Notes: generated from the letters alone by a model not told the origin. 64,000 nt of DNA from Helicoverpa zea (GCF_022581195.2 NC_061462.1:5890001-5954000), one strand, 5' to 3'; shown: positions 25,621 to 38,530, numbered from the stretch's first letter. Made by a program: numbers and translations.

Positions 25621-26167
25621 TTGAATATAGGTTCTACACAACATTCTAAATTCTAGAAATACAAATATTTTATACTATGCAGCTCAATACCAAATAGTTT
25701 TCACTAAACGCGATCGAATTCCGAAAAAAAAAAATCGGAATCGGAAATTCAATATCATAATACACAATTCACTTACCGATATACGAGCGTAACTCAATAA
25801 ACCTTGATGTATTAAACACTTGAAAGGTTCAATTCAGCGGAAGGTGGATTTAGCCGGATAACGGTACTTGGTCCGCTCCCCGAACCTATTCGTTTTGCCT
25901 GACCAGTTCGATATCTCCGGTCAACCGGCCTCTGGGGTAGACGATGTCCCATTTTGTTCATACTCTGTCAAAAATTACTTGCTTTGTGATCCAGTGCCAC
26001 GATAGCACAAATATTACGGACTTTATCTCGATATTTGTGCTTGCTGCTGCATATGAGTAGGTATTAATAATGAAATGTACATTATACGCATTTGATATGG
26101 AATTTAGGTAATTTTATTGAAGAACTGACTTATTCACAAACTTTCTTTAAAGTGGATTCATTCGTTT
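25621..26167. other. intron 1 segment: nothing seen
   Basis: AT-rich DNA with one small hairpin (TTCCGA ... TCGGAA, about 25720-25742). No gene. Confidence 0.55.
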
Positions 26168-26499
26168 CAGTGTGAAAGCTCTAAAAAGCTGGCAGTACAA
26201 AGTGGGCAAAAATAAAAATAAAAAAGCTCAAAATTTGTTGCTAATTAGTTGCCAAATAATGGATTTTTTTGCTTTTGCCGATTTCGAGAAATCGTCAACA
26301 ATGCTAGCTTCACCATAAGCTGGCATGGATTATAAGATAAAAGTAAAGGTAAAATAAACAAAATCACTACAAATTTGTTGCTAATTTGTTGCTGTATAAC
26401 CAAAATAAATTTGAGGTGCAAAAATTTTTTTTTTTCAAATAGAAAATTTTTATTTGCTTTGCGCGCTTGAATGTCAATTGTTTCATGAAAAAAATATGA

Positions 26500-27310
26500 A
26501 ATAAATTTGTTGCTCGTCACAGAACTGTTCATTGTCACTTAGAGAACCAGCAACTAAATACACACCCGACGATCGGGTGTCTTGAACTTCGGTGACTAAC
26601 AAACCGGCCATGCTAGCTTGAATGTCGATTTTTCCGGTGAAAAACGTTGAAATGAATTTGTTGCTCGTCACAGAGGTGATTAATGTCTCTCAGAGAACCA
26701 GCAACTAAATAGACACCCGACGATCGGGTGTCTTGAACTTCGGTGACTAACAAACCGGCCATGCTGGCTTGAATGCCGATTTTTCCGGTGAAAAACGTAG
26801 AAATAAATTTGTTGCTCTTCGCAGAACTGTTAGGCATCGATTGGAGAACCAGCAACTAAATAGACACCCGATGATCGGGTGTCTTGAACTTCGGTGACTA
26901 ACAAACCGGCCATGCTGGCTTGAATGTCGATTTTTCCGGTGAAAAACGTGGAAATGAATTTGTTGCTCGTCACAGAGGTGATTAATGTCTCTCAGAGAAC
27001 CAGCAACTAAATAGACACCCGATGATCGGGTGTCTTGAACTTCGGTGACTAACAAACCGGCCATGCTGGCTTGAATGTCGATTTTTCCGGTGAAAAACGT
27101 GGAAATGAATTTGTTGCTCGTCACAGAGGTGATTAATGTCTCTCAGAGAACCAGCAACTAAATAGACACCCGACGATCGGGTGTCTTGAACTTCGGTGAC
27201 TAACAAACCGGCCATGCTGGCTTGAATGTCGATTTTTCCGGTGAAAAACGTGGAAATAAATTTGTTGCTCTCCGTAGAACTGTTAGGCATCGATCGGAGA
27301 ACCAGCAACT
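26500..27310 (-). repeat. left tandem array of the Foldback element: 151-bp unit, 5 copies
   Basis: The anchor GAACTTCGGTGAC recurs at about 26584, 26735, 26886, 27037 and 27188, exactly 151 bp apart. Each unit contains the palindrome GACACCCGA-CGA-TCGGGTGTC (loop CGA or TGA), ACAAACCGGCCATGCT and AACAAATTTGTTGCTC-like words. Junction segments alternate between two variants (GTGATTAATG and CTGTTAGGCATCGAT types). The minus-strand ORFs across it are repeat read-through, not genes. Confidence 0.92.
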
Positions 27311-27315
27311 AAATA

Positions 27316-27668
27316 AACATCCAATCACCAAGTCTCCTTTAAGCTGATGATTATCAAACAGACTATGTTTTTGTTTGTTTCTGTTTGTTTCTGCTAGGGA
27401 AAAATTATTACATACATTAGTTGCCTATGTTCAAAATCTTAGTCAGTATGATAACTCTCAATTCCTAGCTATGGATTAGACTGGTAAATTTATATACATT
27501 AAAAAACAATTGCCAATTTCTTCAGTATTTTATTTTAATCTTTCTCAATGAATAAGTGTTTCTACTGTCATCACAATTTAATAAAAAGGAGTGGACGCAA
27601 TTTACTAATAGAATAAATAAATAACAAAATCTTAATAATAGTAGTTAAACAGGTACTACGTACAGGTA
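27316..27668. other. central spacer of the Foldback element
   Basis: About 350 bp of unique AT-rich DNA between the arms, including a (TTTGTTTCTG)-like run near 27370. No ORF, so the element carries no transposase. Confidence 0.7.
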
Positions 27669-28110
27669 CGGAAAAATCGACATTCAAGCCAGCATGGCCG
27701 GTTTGTTAGTCACCGAAGTTCAAGACACCCGATCGTCGGGTGTCTATTTAGTTGCTGGTTCTCTGAGAGACATTAATCACCTCTGTGACGAGCAACAAAT
27801 TCATTTCCACGTTTTTCACCGGAAAAATCGACATTCAAGCCAGCATGACCGGTTTGTTAGTCAACGAAGTTCAAGACACCCGATCGTAGGGTGTCTATTT
27901 AGTTGCTGGTTCTCTGAGAGACATTAATCACCTCTGTGACGAGCAACAAATTCATTTCAACGTTTTTCACCGGAAAAATCGACATTCAAGCTAGCATGGC
28001 CGGTTTGTTAGTCACCGAAGTTCAAGACACCCGATCGTCGGGTGTGTATTTAGTTGCTGGTTCTCTAAGTGACAATGAACAGTTCTGTGACGAGCAACAA
28101 ATTTATTTCA
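27669..28110 (+). repeat. right tandem array of the Foldback element: 151-bp unit, 3 copies
   Basis: The inverted counterpart of the left array. CAAGACACCC recurs at about 27721, 27872 and 28023 (151-bp spacing). Outer copies pair with the outer copies of the left arm. The middle copy has a broken palindrome (GATCGTAGGG). The difference of two copies between arms points to unequal exchange or replication slippage. Confidence 0.92.
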
Positions 28111-28449
28111 TATTTTTTTCATGAAACAATTGACATTCAAGCGCGCAAAGCAAATAAAAATTTTCTATTTGAAAAAAAAAAAATTTTGCACCTCAAATTT
28201 ATTTTGGTTATACAGCAACAAATTAGCAACAAATTTGTAGTGATTTTGTTTATTTTACCTTTACTTTTATCTTATAATCCATGCCAGCTTATGGTGAAGC
28301 TAGCATTGTTGACGATTTCTCGAAATCGGCAAAAGCAAAAAAATCGATTATTTGGCAACTAATTAGCAACAAATTAGCAACAAATTTTGAGCTTTTTTTT
28401 TTAATTTTTGCCCACTTTGTAGTGCCAGCTTTTTAGAGCTCAGTGTGAA

Positions 28450-31400
28450 AGCGTTACAATCAATCAAACAAGTCGTAGGTATTCACAATCTTCATAATAA
28501 TTAAACAAGTTTTGGAAATATTTCAGAATACATTGCTTTTGAATAGGAAATTTAATTTCATTATGATACGAAGAGTCGACTGACTAAAGAAAATCAAATC
28601 GGTATTTTGTATAAGAGCATAGATTTTTTCTTAACATTAGGTATATACATATATTACGGAAACTACCGGTAGTAAGCTAAGCAATAATAAAAGCCTACGA
28701 ATATTTGCTCTCAAATGTTCATAATACCCACTATTGATAAGGGTCTAACATTCAACATTGTTAAATTAATTTGTAAAAGGAAAACAATGAAACCATTACC
28801 GGCCAAGTTTATTAGATATTTTTCTTGTTCTAACTGATATTATCGTAGGTTCCAGGTCGAAATTAAAGCCATAGATTAAATAAGATCGCAGCGATCTCGT
28901 GCGTGTAGCCATATTACATTGGCCTGAGTAAATTTACTCCATGTCCAAATGAACTAATCCTGTGGGACACTAGCGACTGAACTTTCATTAAAAAGACAAG
29001 GAACGTTTGTTGTACGTGCGTGTCGTGTCGGTGTAACTGCCGACGATAGTAATAATTGCCGTTGAACCGTTTGAAATCACTTTTTCGATAGCAGTGCAGT
29101 AGCATATGACGTGCAACTAAGTGGTGTCCATAAATCGAGCTCGTGACATGTCCTGTCCGGTGGAGTGTCGCGTGTCCGTCCATTGTATGCATGTTGCTAC
29201 TTTACGCACCAATGAACTGCTGTTATATGTTTAATTTATTATTAATGAGGTGGCGGAAAATCACAGCTCTTTATGATCGGAACCTGATCAATGTTTTAAT
29301 AATGCGCTTTAACAAAGTTTACCTTTGCCAAATAACGATTTTGATGTTTTGCTCGTAATTGCGATTGCATGACTAAATGAAAAGGCCATCAAAAAAGTAT
29401 TTGTTTCCATAACTGTAACTCAATAAAAAGGGTAAACTAAAGTCACCTTTATTTGGTTAAGCACTAAAATATTTTAGAGCACAACAATGCAACAAAGGTT
29501 AAGTGAATAAGCACAATTAATGAGGCAATCATTGGAATTCAACAACAAAATCTGGCTCATGAAAGGATGACGTGGAACAAGCATTACCTGCCACTATAAA
29601 TTCATCTCTCATTGTCAACCGCCGCCGCTATCAGCGAAATATCGAATATCCACATCAAGGTACGCTTTACGCATACGAAAACACGTTTAAATCGTATTAT
29701 GATTGCTTTTAACTACAACAGTGAAGCGATTGTGTATAAATTATTGATTTGCAATCTACATAGATTGGGATTACAATGAACCAAAGTGTAGGAGTCTAGG
29801 GAGGCAAGATTATAATCAGTAGTAAAACGGTGGCGATTGCCTTTAAAGTGCTAATGTGCCCTAATTAAAGTAGGTTCATAAAACTTGCTACGTGTTCTAA
29901 TAAAACTTCAATATCGTTTTTTAAGGTACAGTTACCTACAGCAAGTAAACTATTGTTATAATTAATATCGACTTATACTATCTGGTATCACTTACCGACG
30001 ATGATATGGCAACTTAAAAATAAAACACTAAAAATCCTTTACGTTGGGAGTTGCGCAACAACAGTTAGGTATGATATTTTCTCAAGATGTACCAAATAAT
30101 TAAGTTGTAAGTACAATAATTTCTCGTAACAATTATTTCTTGCAGACGTTTCGGTGATTAGCGAGGGTAGCTGGCCGTCACAGGGTAGCGCGATCAATCT
30201 TGCAACACGCGCCCCAGTCAACTGTTGTACGCTGCACTGAAATGATAATTGTTTTTCCACTTAGTAACAAGTAAAAAGATTGTAATAATATAGGTCGGTA
30301 CAAGTACTGGTTGTAAGCAATTATAGCTAAAACTGGAAATTAGATGTAAGCTGAGATTTATATAATTGATATTTTCGAGATTTACACTTTAATTTATTGA
30401 CCTCGTAACCACTATAGAATCAAAAAATATATTGAAACTTCAGAATACCACAGCTATAAAATTACAAAGAAAACAAATTGTAAAATTGATTCCACAAAGC
30501 AAGAAGATATAACCAAAACTACAGGGTCAACGCAAAGATCACCCATGGCGCCATCAAATGTGAGAAGGGCCGAACCTATCAACATGTATCGGATCCAATT
30601 CCAATTTAGAAACTATAATCCGAGATTCTGTCCTACCCAATTTGATTTGACTTTTAAATGAAATCCGAAACGCAGAGATCCATTATACGCAAGCCTTTAA
30701 AAATGTAATTAACGGTATTTCATTGGCAGTCATTCGCATAGAATTCACGTATTTCGATACTGCTCAAATGTGATTGGCTACAAAGAGAAAATAAAATGTT
30801 CAGTGTCTCTAGGGAACTATTTGTCTAGTTTGGATTACAAGTGACCTGTGTCCTTTTGGCGACGTAAGCTTTCTCTGTTCAGGGTTTGTTGTCAATTCGT
30901 CAGTCTGCAGAAAAGGAATTAAGTAATGAAGTTTAATACCAGATCCTAGAAGTACGCATTGTTTAAAAAAACGGAGCTAAGCGCTCCGTCATCTATACAA
31001 TTTTTATATGAACTGCTGAGACAAGGTTTTTTAGACGTGTTTAGTCAATATATTAATTTACTATCGGAAATGAGAATCAATAGAAATAAACCGCAAAAAA
31101 GGTTTAGTACGGACTTCACACGATAAAATTAATCAAACCTTACAAATTGAAAAATTGAACATGCTACGTTATATCCATACAAAAATAAAACATGTAGCAT
31201 AATATTTTGCAAGGCTAGCCAATCGTTCATAATTTTATTAGTGCATTTCGAATAGTCGCTTTTTGTATGCAGTTTTACATTTGCATTTTACGAATGGCGT
31301 GTCGCAACACTACAAGTAACTTATACATTGTTTTGTGACGTTTATTATGACGATCGCGGTGGCTAACATTTATTATCCGCTCAACTCACAATCATTTGTT

Positions 31401-34400
31401 ACTAAACAACATTTCTTAAGCATTTATAAAATGTTAATACTGGAACTACGAACGCAACGACTCCGCAATTTGTCAACAGAAAAAGTAAAGTGATTAATAA
31501 CAGTTTTAAATGCAAAAACTTGCATCATTTACACCTCAGCGGGAAATTATTCAAATTTATTCATGAGCCGCGGGAGTAGGTAATCGTCTCTAGAAACTGC
31601 ATGAATAAATAGGAAGTAGTGTACAAATCAGTAGGACGGCCACCCCGCGATATAGTCGTATATGTCGAGATTGTACCATGAGGGGTTGCTAACTCGCTAC
31701 CGATTGTATGCCTTTGCCTATTTACCGAAACACGTACAACACTCGTCTCTCATATTACTGCGTCTATTACTACATACTGGCTGTTTCACCGTAAGCTCTG
31801 TTGTAAGGAGTTTATGTTCTACTTAGTGAACAGTTGAAATATGATTTGTTATGCTCATTATACGAACGTAAGGCGCATTAGTTATCATAGATGTATTTTA
31901 AGCTGACTTAAATGTTTTCAGGTATCCAAATAACAGTACAACGAACACGGTACCTTCTTACATATCTTGTAGGTAGAAGATACCACCCTGAACTCAGTGA
32001 AATCATTTCTAAATTTAATTTTTCTTATGCTAATTTAGGAAATAGAAGTCCCAACTGTGGACGTTAAATTTTAAAAAGATATTCAGTAGCCCGAAAGCTG
32101 AGTCATTGTAAGGGTTAACATTTTCTAAAATACGGACGAACTTTAGGATATTTAAATAATTATTCTATTTTTAAACTTGTTCTATGTAACATTAGGTACA
32201 GTTTTAAATGAATGGAAATAGGACATTATAATTAACTGTGCCAGTAAATAAAAATCATATTCTGAGTACCTAAATGTCTGCCTGTAATTAGTGATCCATT
32301 AGTAACGTTCATGTTTTAAATAAAGCTGTAATATTATTTTGACTCAATATCTTTTAATAACGGCAATTAAGAAGACAGCGGTAATGGAAAAATAAAATTA
32401 TGCTTTCAGGTGACTAAGAAAAAAATAACATTAAACGTTCATTTTGTCGGGGTCGTTAATTAAATTAAAAATATGAGAGAAGTTCGAAAAAAGTCAATCT
32501 TTCATTACATGGAATTTATCGAAGTTTGGATTCGTTATAGAAATATAATGACATTACATAATTGATTTTCATACAGCATTGTTTCTATTTACTTAAAATA
32601 ATGACTTACATAATATAGGATAATGAATTATTGATCATAGAAAAAATAAAAGATATGTTAAAAGTAAATACAATGTCCACAGTCCTCACGACATTGTTAT
32701 AATGATGTTTTGCGTTAGAGATACTAAACACTTAGTAGAGTTTATGGTCAGAAAGACGAAAACATTACAATATTGTATGAAGTCGTAAAAACAGTTGGCC
32801 GGTTGTCTTTATTACAGAAATTCTAAACGAAATATAATTGAAGTTGTCCGCTTAGCGAGTGTTCTGCGCCACCCTATCATTTTCAGTATAGTCCCGCAGT
32901 AGTAAATGACAATTGGTGGACATCAAAAATTATTTCGATAACCTTTTTATTTTCCTTCGGACGCAGCCTTGGGCGGAATGGCGGTCATACGGGTTAACAA
33001 CGCGGTCCACCAGAACGCATTAACCCTTTCTTTGCCCCACGAGGATATGGCAAGCCAACGTATACTATAGAACGAACTGGATATACAATAATATTCTGAT
33101 ACTCTCGCTTAGACTATCATGTTCCTCGAAAATATGCATACTAATTGAACATTAAGCTTCTCATTAAAGAGTGAAGCTTAATATACACCGTGTTTTAATT
33201 AATATTACAATCGTGTACATGGAATCGGATCGGGTAAATCGTTCGGCTTAAACAAGAATTCAGTTTGAAAATGCTCAAAGGCACAAGTTGACGAGTCTGC
33301 AACCTCATAAAATTGGCTAATTTCGTCTTTCTTTCTCATTCGTCGGTTGGCACTCGTTGTGCTACTGTAGGCAAATTTTAATAACGCTTACTGCGCCAAC
33401 CGCTCCGCCCGCTATTTCGCACCATTGAATCCTTGAGCACTTTTTACCCCCGATAGAAGTGAGTGGCTCTATGTGTTTTGGCGCGATTTTCCTTTGAATA
33501 TAATTAGGTCCTATGACTGTGATTGTATTTATAAGCTCCTCGTGTTTTCGTTTCTATTTCAACATTTCTGTAATTATATTAGTTCTTGTTTCGGCGTAGG
33601 CTTGTTAGAGTATAAAATAATATTAGCTATTATATGAGTAATGATATCAAAATGTTAAAAATAATGAGGGGCTTGTAGCTTAGTTACAGCCTTGTAGATC
33701 GATAGGTTAAGTTAGCTACACTAGCCTTAGTCGGACTCATAGAAGACCAATTTATGACCACTTAAATACTAAATAGCTTGTAGAATCATATACTCACATA
33801 ACTCATAGGTAACATCTAAAAGTACGGACTATATGTGATGTTGTGTGGCTGTTCCGAATATGAATTGAGGCAATAATTTATTTGAATTGGTCACCTAAGA
33901 ACTCAGTCTTGTAAGTAGCTACATCACTCTCTGATTCTTATCTAAGTATATTCTCCCTCGATTTCTTGATTAAACCTATAAAGGTACTCTATCTACTTGC
34001 ATACCTAAGTAAGAAGAACTTTTTATATGATTGAATGCTCTGAAAATAGAAAAATAAATGAGACTTTCACTTCACCGTTTCATAAGTTTGAAAAATTGCA
34101 TTTCACCACTTGAACCTGCGAATGTAAATGACTTTAAATCCAATTACGGAAAATTATTTTATTCTTTTTTCGATCAGTTTTTTTGCAGACAAGATTTTTT
34201 GCAAAAAAATAATAAAAGCTACTTTAACAGTGGTGTAAAAGAAAAGCAGCAAATTTTGTATTGCATAATTTTTGCAGTACCATTTCTCGGTTCGGCAAGT
34301 TTGTTCGAGACAACGGCACTATACGAGTAAAATGTTTTCCTTGTTCCCACTCGTGACTTTGATTTTACACCGGCTCCGCTTAGATATTGAAAGCTAATAT

Positions 34401-35681
34401 TTAACGTACCGTGTTTCTGAAGTACCAAGTTCTTGACAAAGATAGTGTCTATTATTTTTGCTTCCTTTAAGCGAAGAATATTTTTAGAACCTGATTTTTC
34501 ATATGGTATGGTGTAAAAGAAGTCAGAAGAATTCACGTTGTTTTTTTGTTTAGGCTTACTATTTATCACGATCCAACAAACATACATAATAAACCAATCG
34601 TGTACTGAATATTTGAAGGCTATATAATAAAAGTTACCTACAAATCCTAGACGATATTAGTACCTTTGAGTATGGCAATGATGTCCTTTTATACCAAAAA
34701 GTATCGCGTGACTAGGTTCGTATCTATCGTAGTAAACCATGATTCAGTTTCGCGTCCATTAGACAAAACAATAATAAATAAAAGACATTTACTTCGAATC
34801 ATTTATAGTATAATGACTCAAACTGATTGATGAATTAATGACTTAATAGTTCTTTTAATATTTATACCTATTTTGATTGTTTAATTACCAACCTACGAAA
34901 ATTTAATTCGATATGGTCACAATATGAGTTTTGTTATATTGTAGCGGCATAATCTGAGAGTTAGCAAAGTATGAATGTGTGTTTAGGTTAATATGTCCTT
35001 TTGGTGACACAGAGATAGAGAGAGAACAGAGGTAGGGTTCTATCCTGTCTTGTAGTTTAGCTGGGTCATTTGATACTTCGTTTGATTTTATTGATCAATT
35101 TTTGTTCATACAATAAATTAACACATTTTACAAAAGTTTTATTTATAATTCTCATACTATTCAGTGGTTTCAATTTGACACATTTTTAGAGTTTGTTAGG
35201 CCCTAAGGACTAGCGAAGAACAGGCCTCGTATCTCTCCCCTCGGGGCCCGTCTAGCGGGAACTAAGACAAGAAGTTTCCATATCGGCTAAAATTAATGCT
35301 ATTAGCGTACAATATTAGTTCCTCGCTTGCATATTCAAGTACTGCGATGATAAAACACCTCCGTTGCGAAGTAGACTCCAGTAAATTTACCCGTTGAGCG
35401 ATCCAAGAGCGTTGATAACGCGACGCGAAACCGTCACGCGAAGACAAGGACGCCAAATTATCAGTATTCATAAGTCATTGATAGGTACACTGTAGCTTAT
35501 GTGCTAGCAGAGCTTTGTACTGCGACAAGGCCAATACTTCAACGACTGAAAATAAAGAAGTGGGCGGATGACTCATAAGTTTTTTTTTTTTATAGAAGTA
35601 TTCTTAAAAGTCATGTAACATGTGCCGTTCTAAGTGGTTGTAAAGGTCATCCTCGATAACTAAACATAAAATAAAAGCTTA
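28450..35681. other. intron 1 segment: no gene seen
   Basis: About 7.2 kb of AT-rich DNA. A perfect 10-bp-arm hairpin ATTAAGCTTC / GAAGCTTAAT lies at 33151-33160 and 33173-33182, and a small ACGGAGC / GCTCCGT hairpin lies near 30970. ORFs up to 122 codons (34219-34587 minus, overlapped by 34058-34330 plus) show no family motif. Confidence 0.5.
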
Positions 35682-36795
35682 TCTATACATATAATAAATC
35701 TGTAGAAAAGTAATTTTTGTACATTGAAGAAATTGACAAAAAAAATAGCCAGCATGTTAAAGGATAACTAACAGAACCCATTTCCATCATTTTTGTTATT
35801 TTTGTCTGTTTGTCTGTTTATCTGTTTGTTTGTTCGGGATTCACGTAAAATCTACGAATTAAATGCAGACAATGCTTATATACAAAAATTCTACGTAACT
35901 TGGGGTATTACTTAGTTTTTGTTTCATCGAAATCGATTCACTCTATCAAAAGATATGATTAATTTTGTGAATTCAAGATGTAAAATATTACGACACGCAA
36001 TCTATTTGTCAAAACTGTACATTTGAATGTTGTACTTATATTAGTTGATCGGCCTATTATTATCAATCTTTACACAGAAAATCACACCTTTATAAGTAAC
36101 TTCGGAAGAAAAAAAAAATGAAAATTTTGTTTAGCCAAGCTTAAAGTAGCTCCATCTGTGGTAAATAAAATACATCCAATTTGTCAAAGGAGCGAGGTGG
36201 TAAATGACAATATTACCATACATTCTTTATAGAGGATTATTATTTCAACAGATGGAGTTGTGTATTTTCCGTAATTCACCATATTTTAACACGTAGTGTA
36301 ATTTTTCGATAGACATTTCAATAGTGTTTGTCAGTTTGCCGTGCCACATCAAAGTCCAACTAATAATTATTACCTTGATGAAAAGAAAATTAATAGTTCT
36401 CAGCCAAATTTAAAACGGTGCCATCTAAATTATTTTTTGAACATTATGTCAAAAATGATTACTTTAGTGGAACAATTAATTATCATTTAAAGTTACAGAT
36501 GGAGTTCATATCAGGATTTTTTCATAAACATAGTTTAGCTTATCTTCCACTAATGTGGTGGCCTTAAAACAAATTACTTTGAGTGAGTAGTATTAAGTAG
36601 ACCTTAATTATTTTTTCTGATGCAAAATATGTAAACTTAATCCTAGAAGAAATGAGGATCTATCTCTCGCAAGCGCTGCTAAGCGTGAGGAAGGTAATGT
36701 AGGATTCTGTAGCTTTAAAAACAAGCCCAGATACAAAGTGCAGATAAGAAATGGGAGCTCTCTCTATTTAATACCATACACACGTAAAATGCTTT

Positions 36796-37486
36796 ATGCG
36801 TCTGAAAACGTACAAATTACGCGCCGCATACCAGAGACATGCTTACTTTCAACTTCTGATCGCAAATACACTGTTCACGATTACGAACAGTCTCAGTAAG
36901 ACCCGAGCCAAGTCTAAAACCCTAAAAAACACCTTTTATATAAAACCACGTTTGATGTCATTTAATCACAAAGACAGAATTGTTCTCTGTTGCAAATCCT
37001 ATCCACCTATATCCTATCCTAATCCAGAATGCATTGCAGGTGTGCATTGCACAAAAACCAATGGTATCCTATTCGAGAAGTCAAAAGAGTTGACCTGCCA
37101 ACGTCAGCTTCTGCGCTAAGCAAGTGTTCTTAATAGTACCATCAGAATTACATTCATCGTTGAATGAGGTGAATAAATTTTCAGAAACCACAATAACAGT
37201 AGGAGCCAAAGCGTATTATCGCTTCATAGAGCTCTGATTGGCCCCAGGTGACCAAGTCAGGTCTGATTTGTTCGTTCATCAGATCTTTGAAAGTGTTTCG
37301 GTGGATACTTACTGTCGTCCTGTTTACGTGTGACACAAAATATGGTATATAAACGTCCTCCGCAAGAGCGAAATTTTCCCGGTGTGCGGTAGTGACGCAC
37401 AGTATACAACACTTATGTTTCTTTTGATTTGCTGGCTCCACCAAGAAATGACAAATTGCGAGCGTACATTCTGAAAATCTTGGCAA
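36796..37486. other. Helitron cargo with opposing ORFs, possible captured gene pieces
   Basis: A plus-strand frame of 107 codons (36796-37119) and a minus-strand frame of 101 codons (37181-37486, with a KKHKCCILC segment) lie in Helitron DNA that has no other explanation. Just downstream, the plus-strand frame at 37429-37623 contains LRAYILKILAKLQYEHMKWT before running into the MITE. No domain is recognised. Helitrons capture host exons, so these may be gene fragments, but chance ORFs cannot be excluded. The 174-codon minus frame at 37413-37937 is half MITE and is not a gene. Confidence 0.25.
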
Positions 37487-37578
37487 AACTACAGTACGAA
37501 CACATGAAGTGGACTCTCACAGATACGTACATTTTGCCTATTCGTGAACTAATGCAAACATTTCGCTGGAGTCCCGGC

Positions 37579-37978
37579 TTAGGCCTCCCCCACATTAGGC
37601 GTGCGCGATCTTCGGGCGTGTGAGTAGCGCGGGCGCAGCGCGTGCGTCGCGAGCGCGTTGCGTGAGCGTCGCGTTTTGCTGCCCTGCGGCATTTGCAGCG
37701 CGCTCGCGGCGCGCTCGCGGCGCGCACGCGCCGCTCTCCTTGACGTTTAACTGCTAAGGCGTTTAGCGGACGGCGGGGATAGCAGGCGAAGGGGTAAGAA
37801 CGCAACTCGAGTGCCGCGTGCTCGCCGCGAGCGCGTCGCTTGCACTCTTCACATCGCGCCGCGAGCGCGCTGCAAATGCCGCAGGGCAGCAAAACGCGAC
37901 GTTCACGCAGCGCGCTCGCGACGCCCGCGCTACTCACACGCCCGAGGATCGCGCACGCCTAATGTGGGGTCAGCCTTA
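37579..37978. mobile_element. GC-rich MITE nested in Helitron copy 1
   Basis: The 394-bp insert (37582-37975) is flanked by TTA on both sides. Its inverted ends read GGCCTCCCCCACATTAGGCG and GGCTGACCCCACATTAGGCG, continuing through GTGCGCGATC and GGGCGTGTGAGTAGCGCG. A 3-bp TTA duplication with GG-starting ends fits a PIF/Harbinger-like MITE. The interior is strongly CpG-rich and partly palindromic (GCGCGCTCGCGGCGCG). Confidence 0.75.
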
Positions 37979-38530
37979 CCATGAGTAAGTAAGTGAAACT
38001 ATCCTACCCTATGCGCCTTCTGATGATGATGACTCATTTTATCATCCATCCAGCTATTCCCCAACTATGTTGGTGTTGGCTTCCAGTCACCGAATCTGTT
38101 TGAGTACCAATATTTTGCTTGGAGCGACTACCTATCTACAATCCAGTCAACTACACAAGACGATATCCATATTATGGTAAGACTGACAGACTTTCTGGCT
38201 TCTGATTAGTCACAGCAGCTGCAGAAAATGTACAAATGACAGCTTTGTCAGACTCAAAGCATGTAGACATAGATTATAGCTGTTTCCTGTGAAAATTACT
38301 TACGCACCATACGTAATAATTTTCCAAATTGGCTGAACAACGACACAAACTTTACTTCTTTTGTTTAGATAAATGGTCACATCCACAACACAACCTTGAT
38401 CAATGAATCTATGCGACTGCTAAGTGCTAATCCTAATTATACTGTCACGTGAAAGAATGCACCTACGGGATAAGTAGTATTTTGACGATTCTATATTGCC
38501 CACGCAGACGAAGTTGCGGGCAACAGCTAG

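Larger units (their letters stand above)
26168..28449. mobile_element. Foldback-type transposable element, complete, with 9-bp target duplication
   Basis: The element proper is 26177-28440 (2,264 bp). Its ends are inverted copies of AGCTCTAAAAAGCTGGCA, and it is flanked on both sides by CAGTGTGAA (26168-26176 and 28441-28449). The inverted arms are long and asymmetric. Each has an outer AT-rich part of about 330 bp, near-identical between arms apart from small indels, then a tandem array of a 151-bp unit (five copies left, three copies right). The two arms enclose about 350 bp of unique DNA. Long arms built of tandem repeats plus a 9-bp duplication is the architecture known for Drosophila Foldback (FB) elements. 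There is no transposase, so it must have been moved in trans. Confidence 0.9.
35682..38530 (+). mobile_element. non-autonomous Helitron, copy 1
   Basis: Starts TCTATACATATAATAAATCT directly after an A. It ends with the hairpin TTGCCC...GGGCAA (38496-38523), then CAGCTAG directly before a T. This is the 5'-TC...CTRR-3' structure inserted between A and T that defines Helitrons, with no target duplication. Length is 2,849 bp. There is no Rep/helicase, so it depends on another copy. It contains a (TGTCTGTT)n run near its 5' end, a nested GC-rich MITE (37582-37975) and a diverged copy of the 14.3-kb repeat (about 38036-38262). Copy 2 has the same length and, wherever I compared, the same sequence. 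Confidence 0.9.

Noticed and set aside
26500..28110. Regular palindromic repeats resembling a CRISPR array
   Set aside because: The whole 151-bp unit repeats, without unique spacers, in eukaryotic DNA and in inverted arms of a transposon.
26245..28362. Eight or so ORFs (60-125 codons) with the shared string MAGLLVTEVQDTRSSGVYLV
   Set aside because: They are read-through of the 151-bp repeats of the Foldback arms, change frame from unit to unit and have no start, splice or domain logic.
37413..37937. 174-codon Arg-rich ORF (and its identical twin at 43063-43587)
   Set aside because: More than half is the GC-rich palindromic MITE, where stop codons are rare by composition. It crosses the MITE boundary into Helitron DNA.
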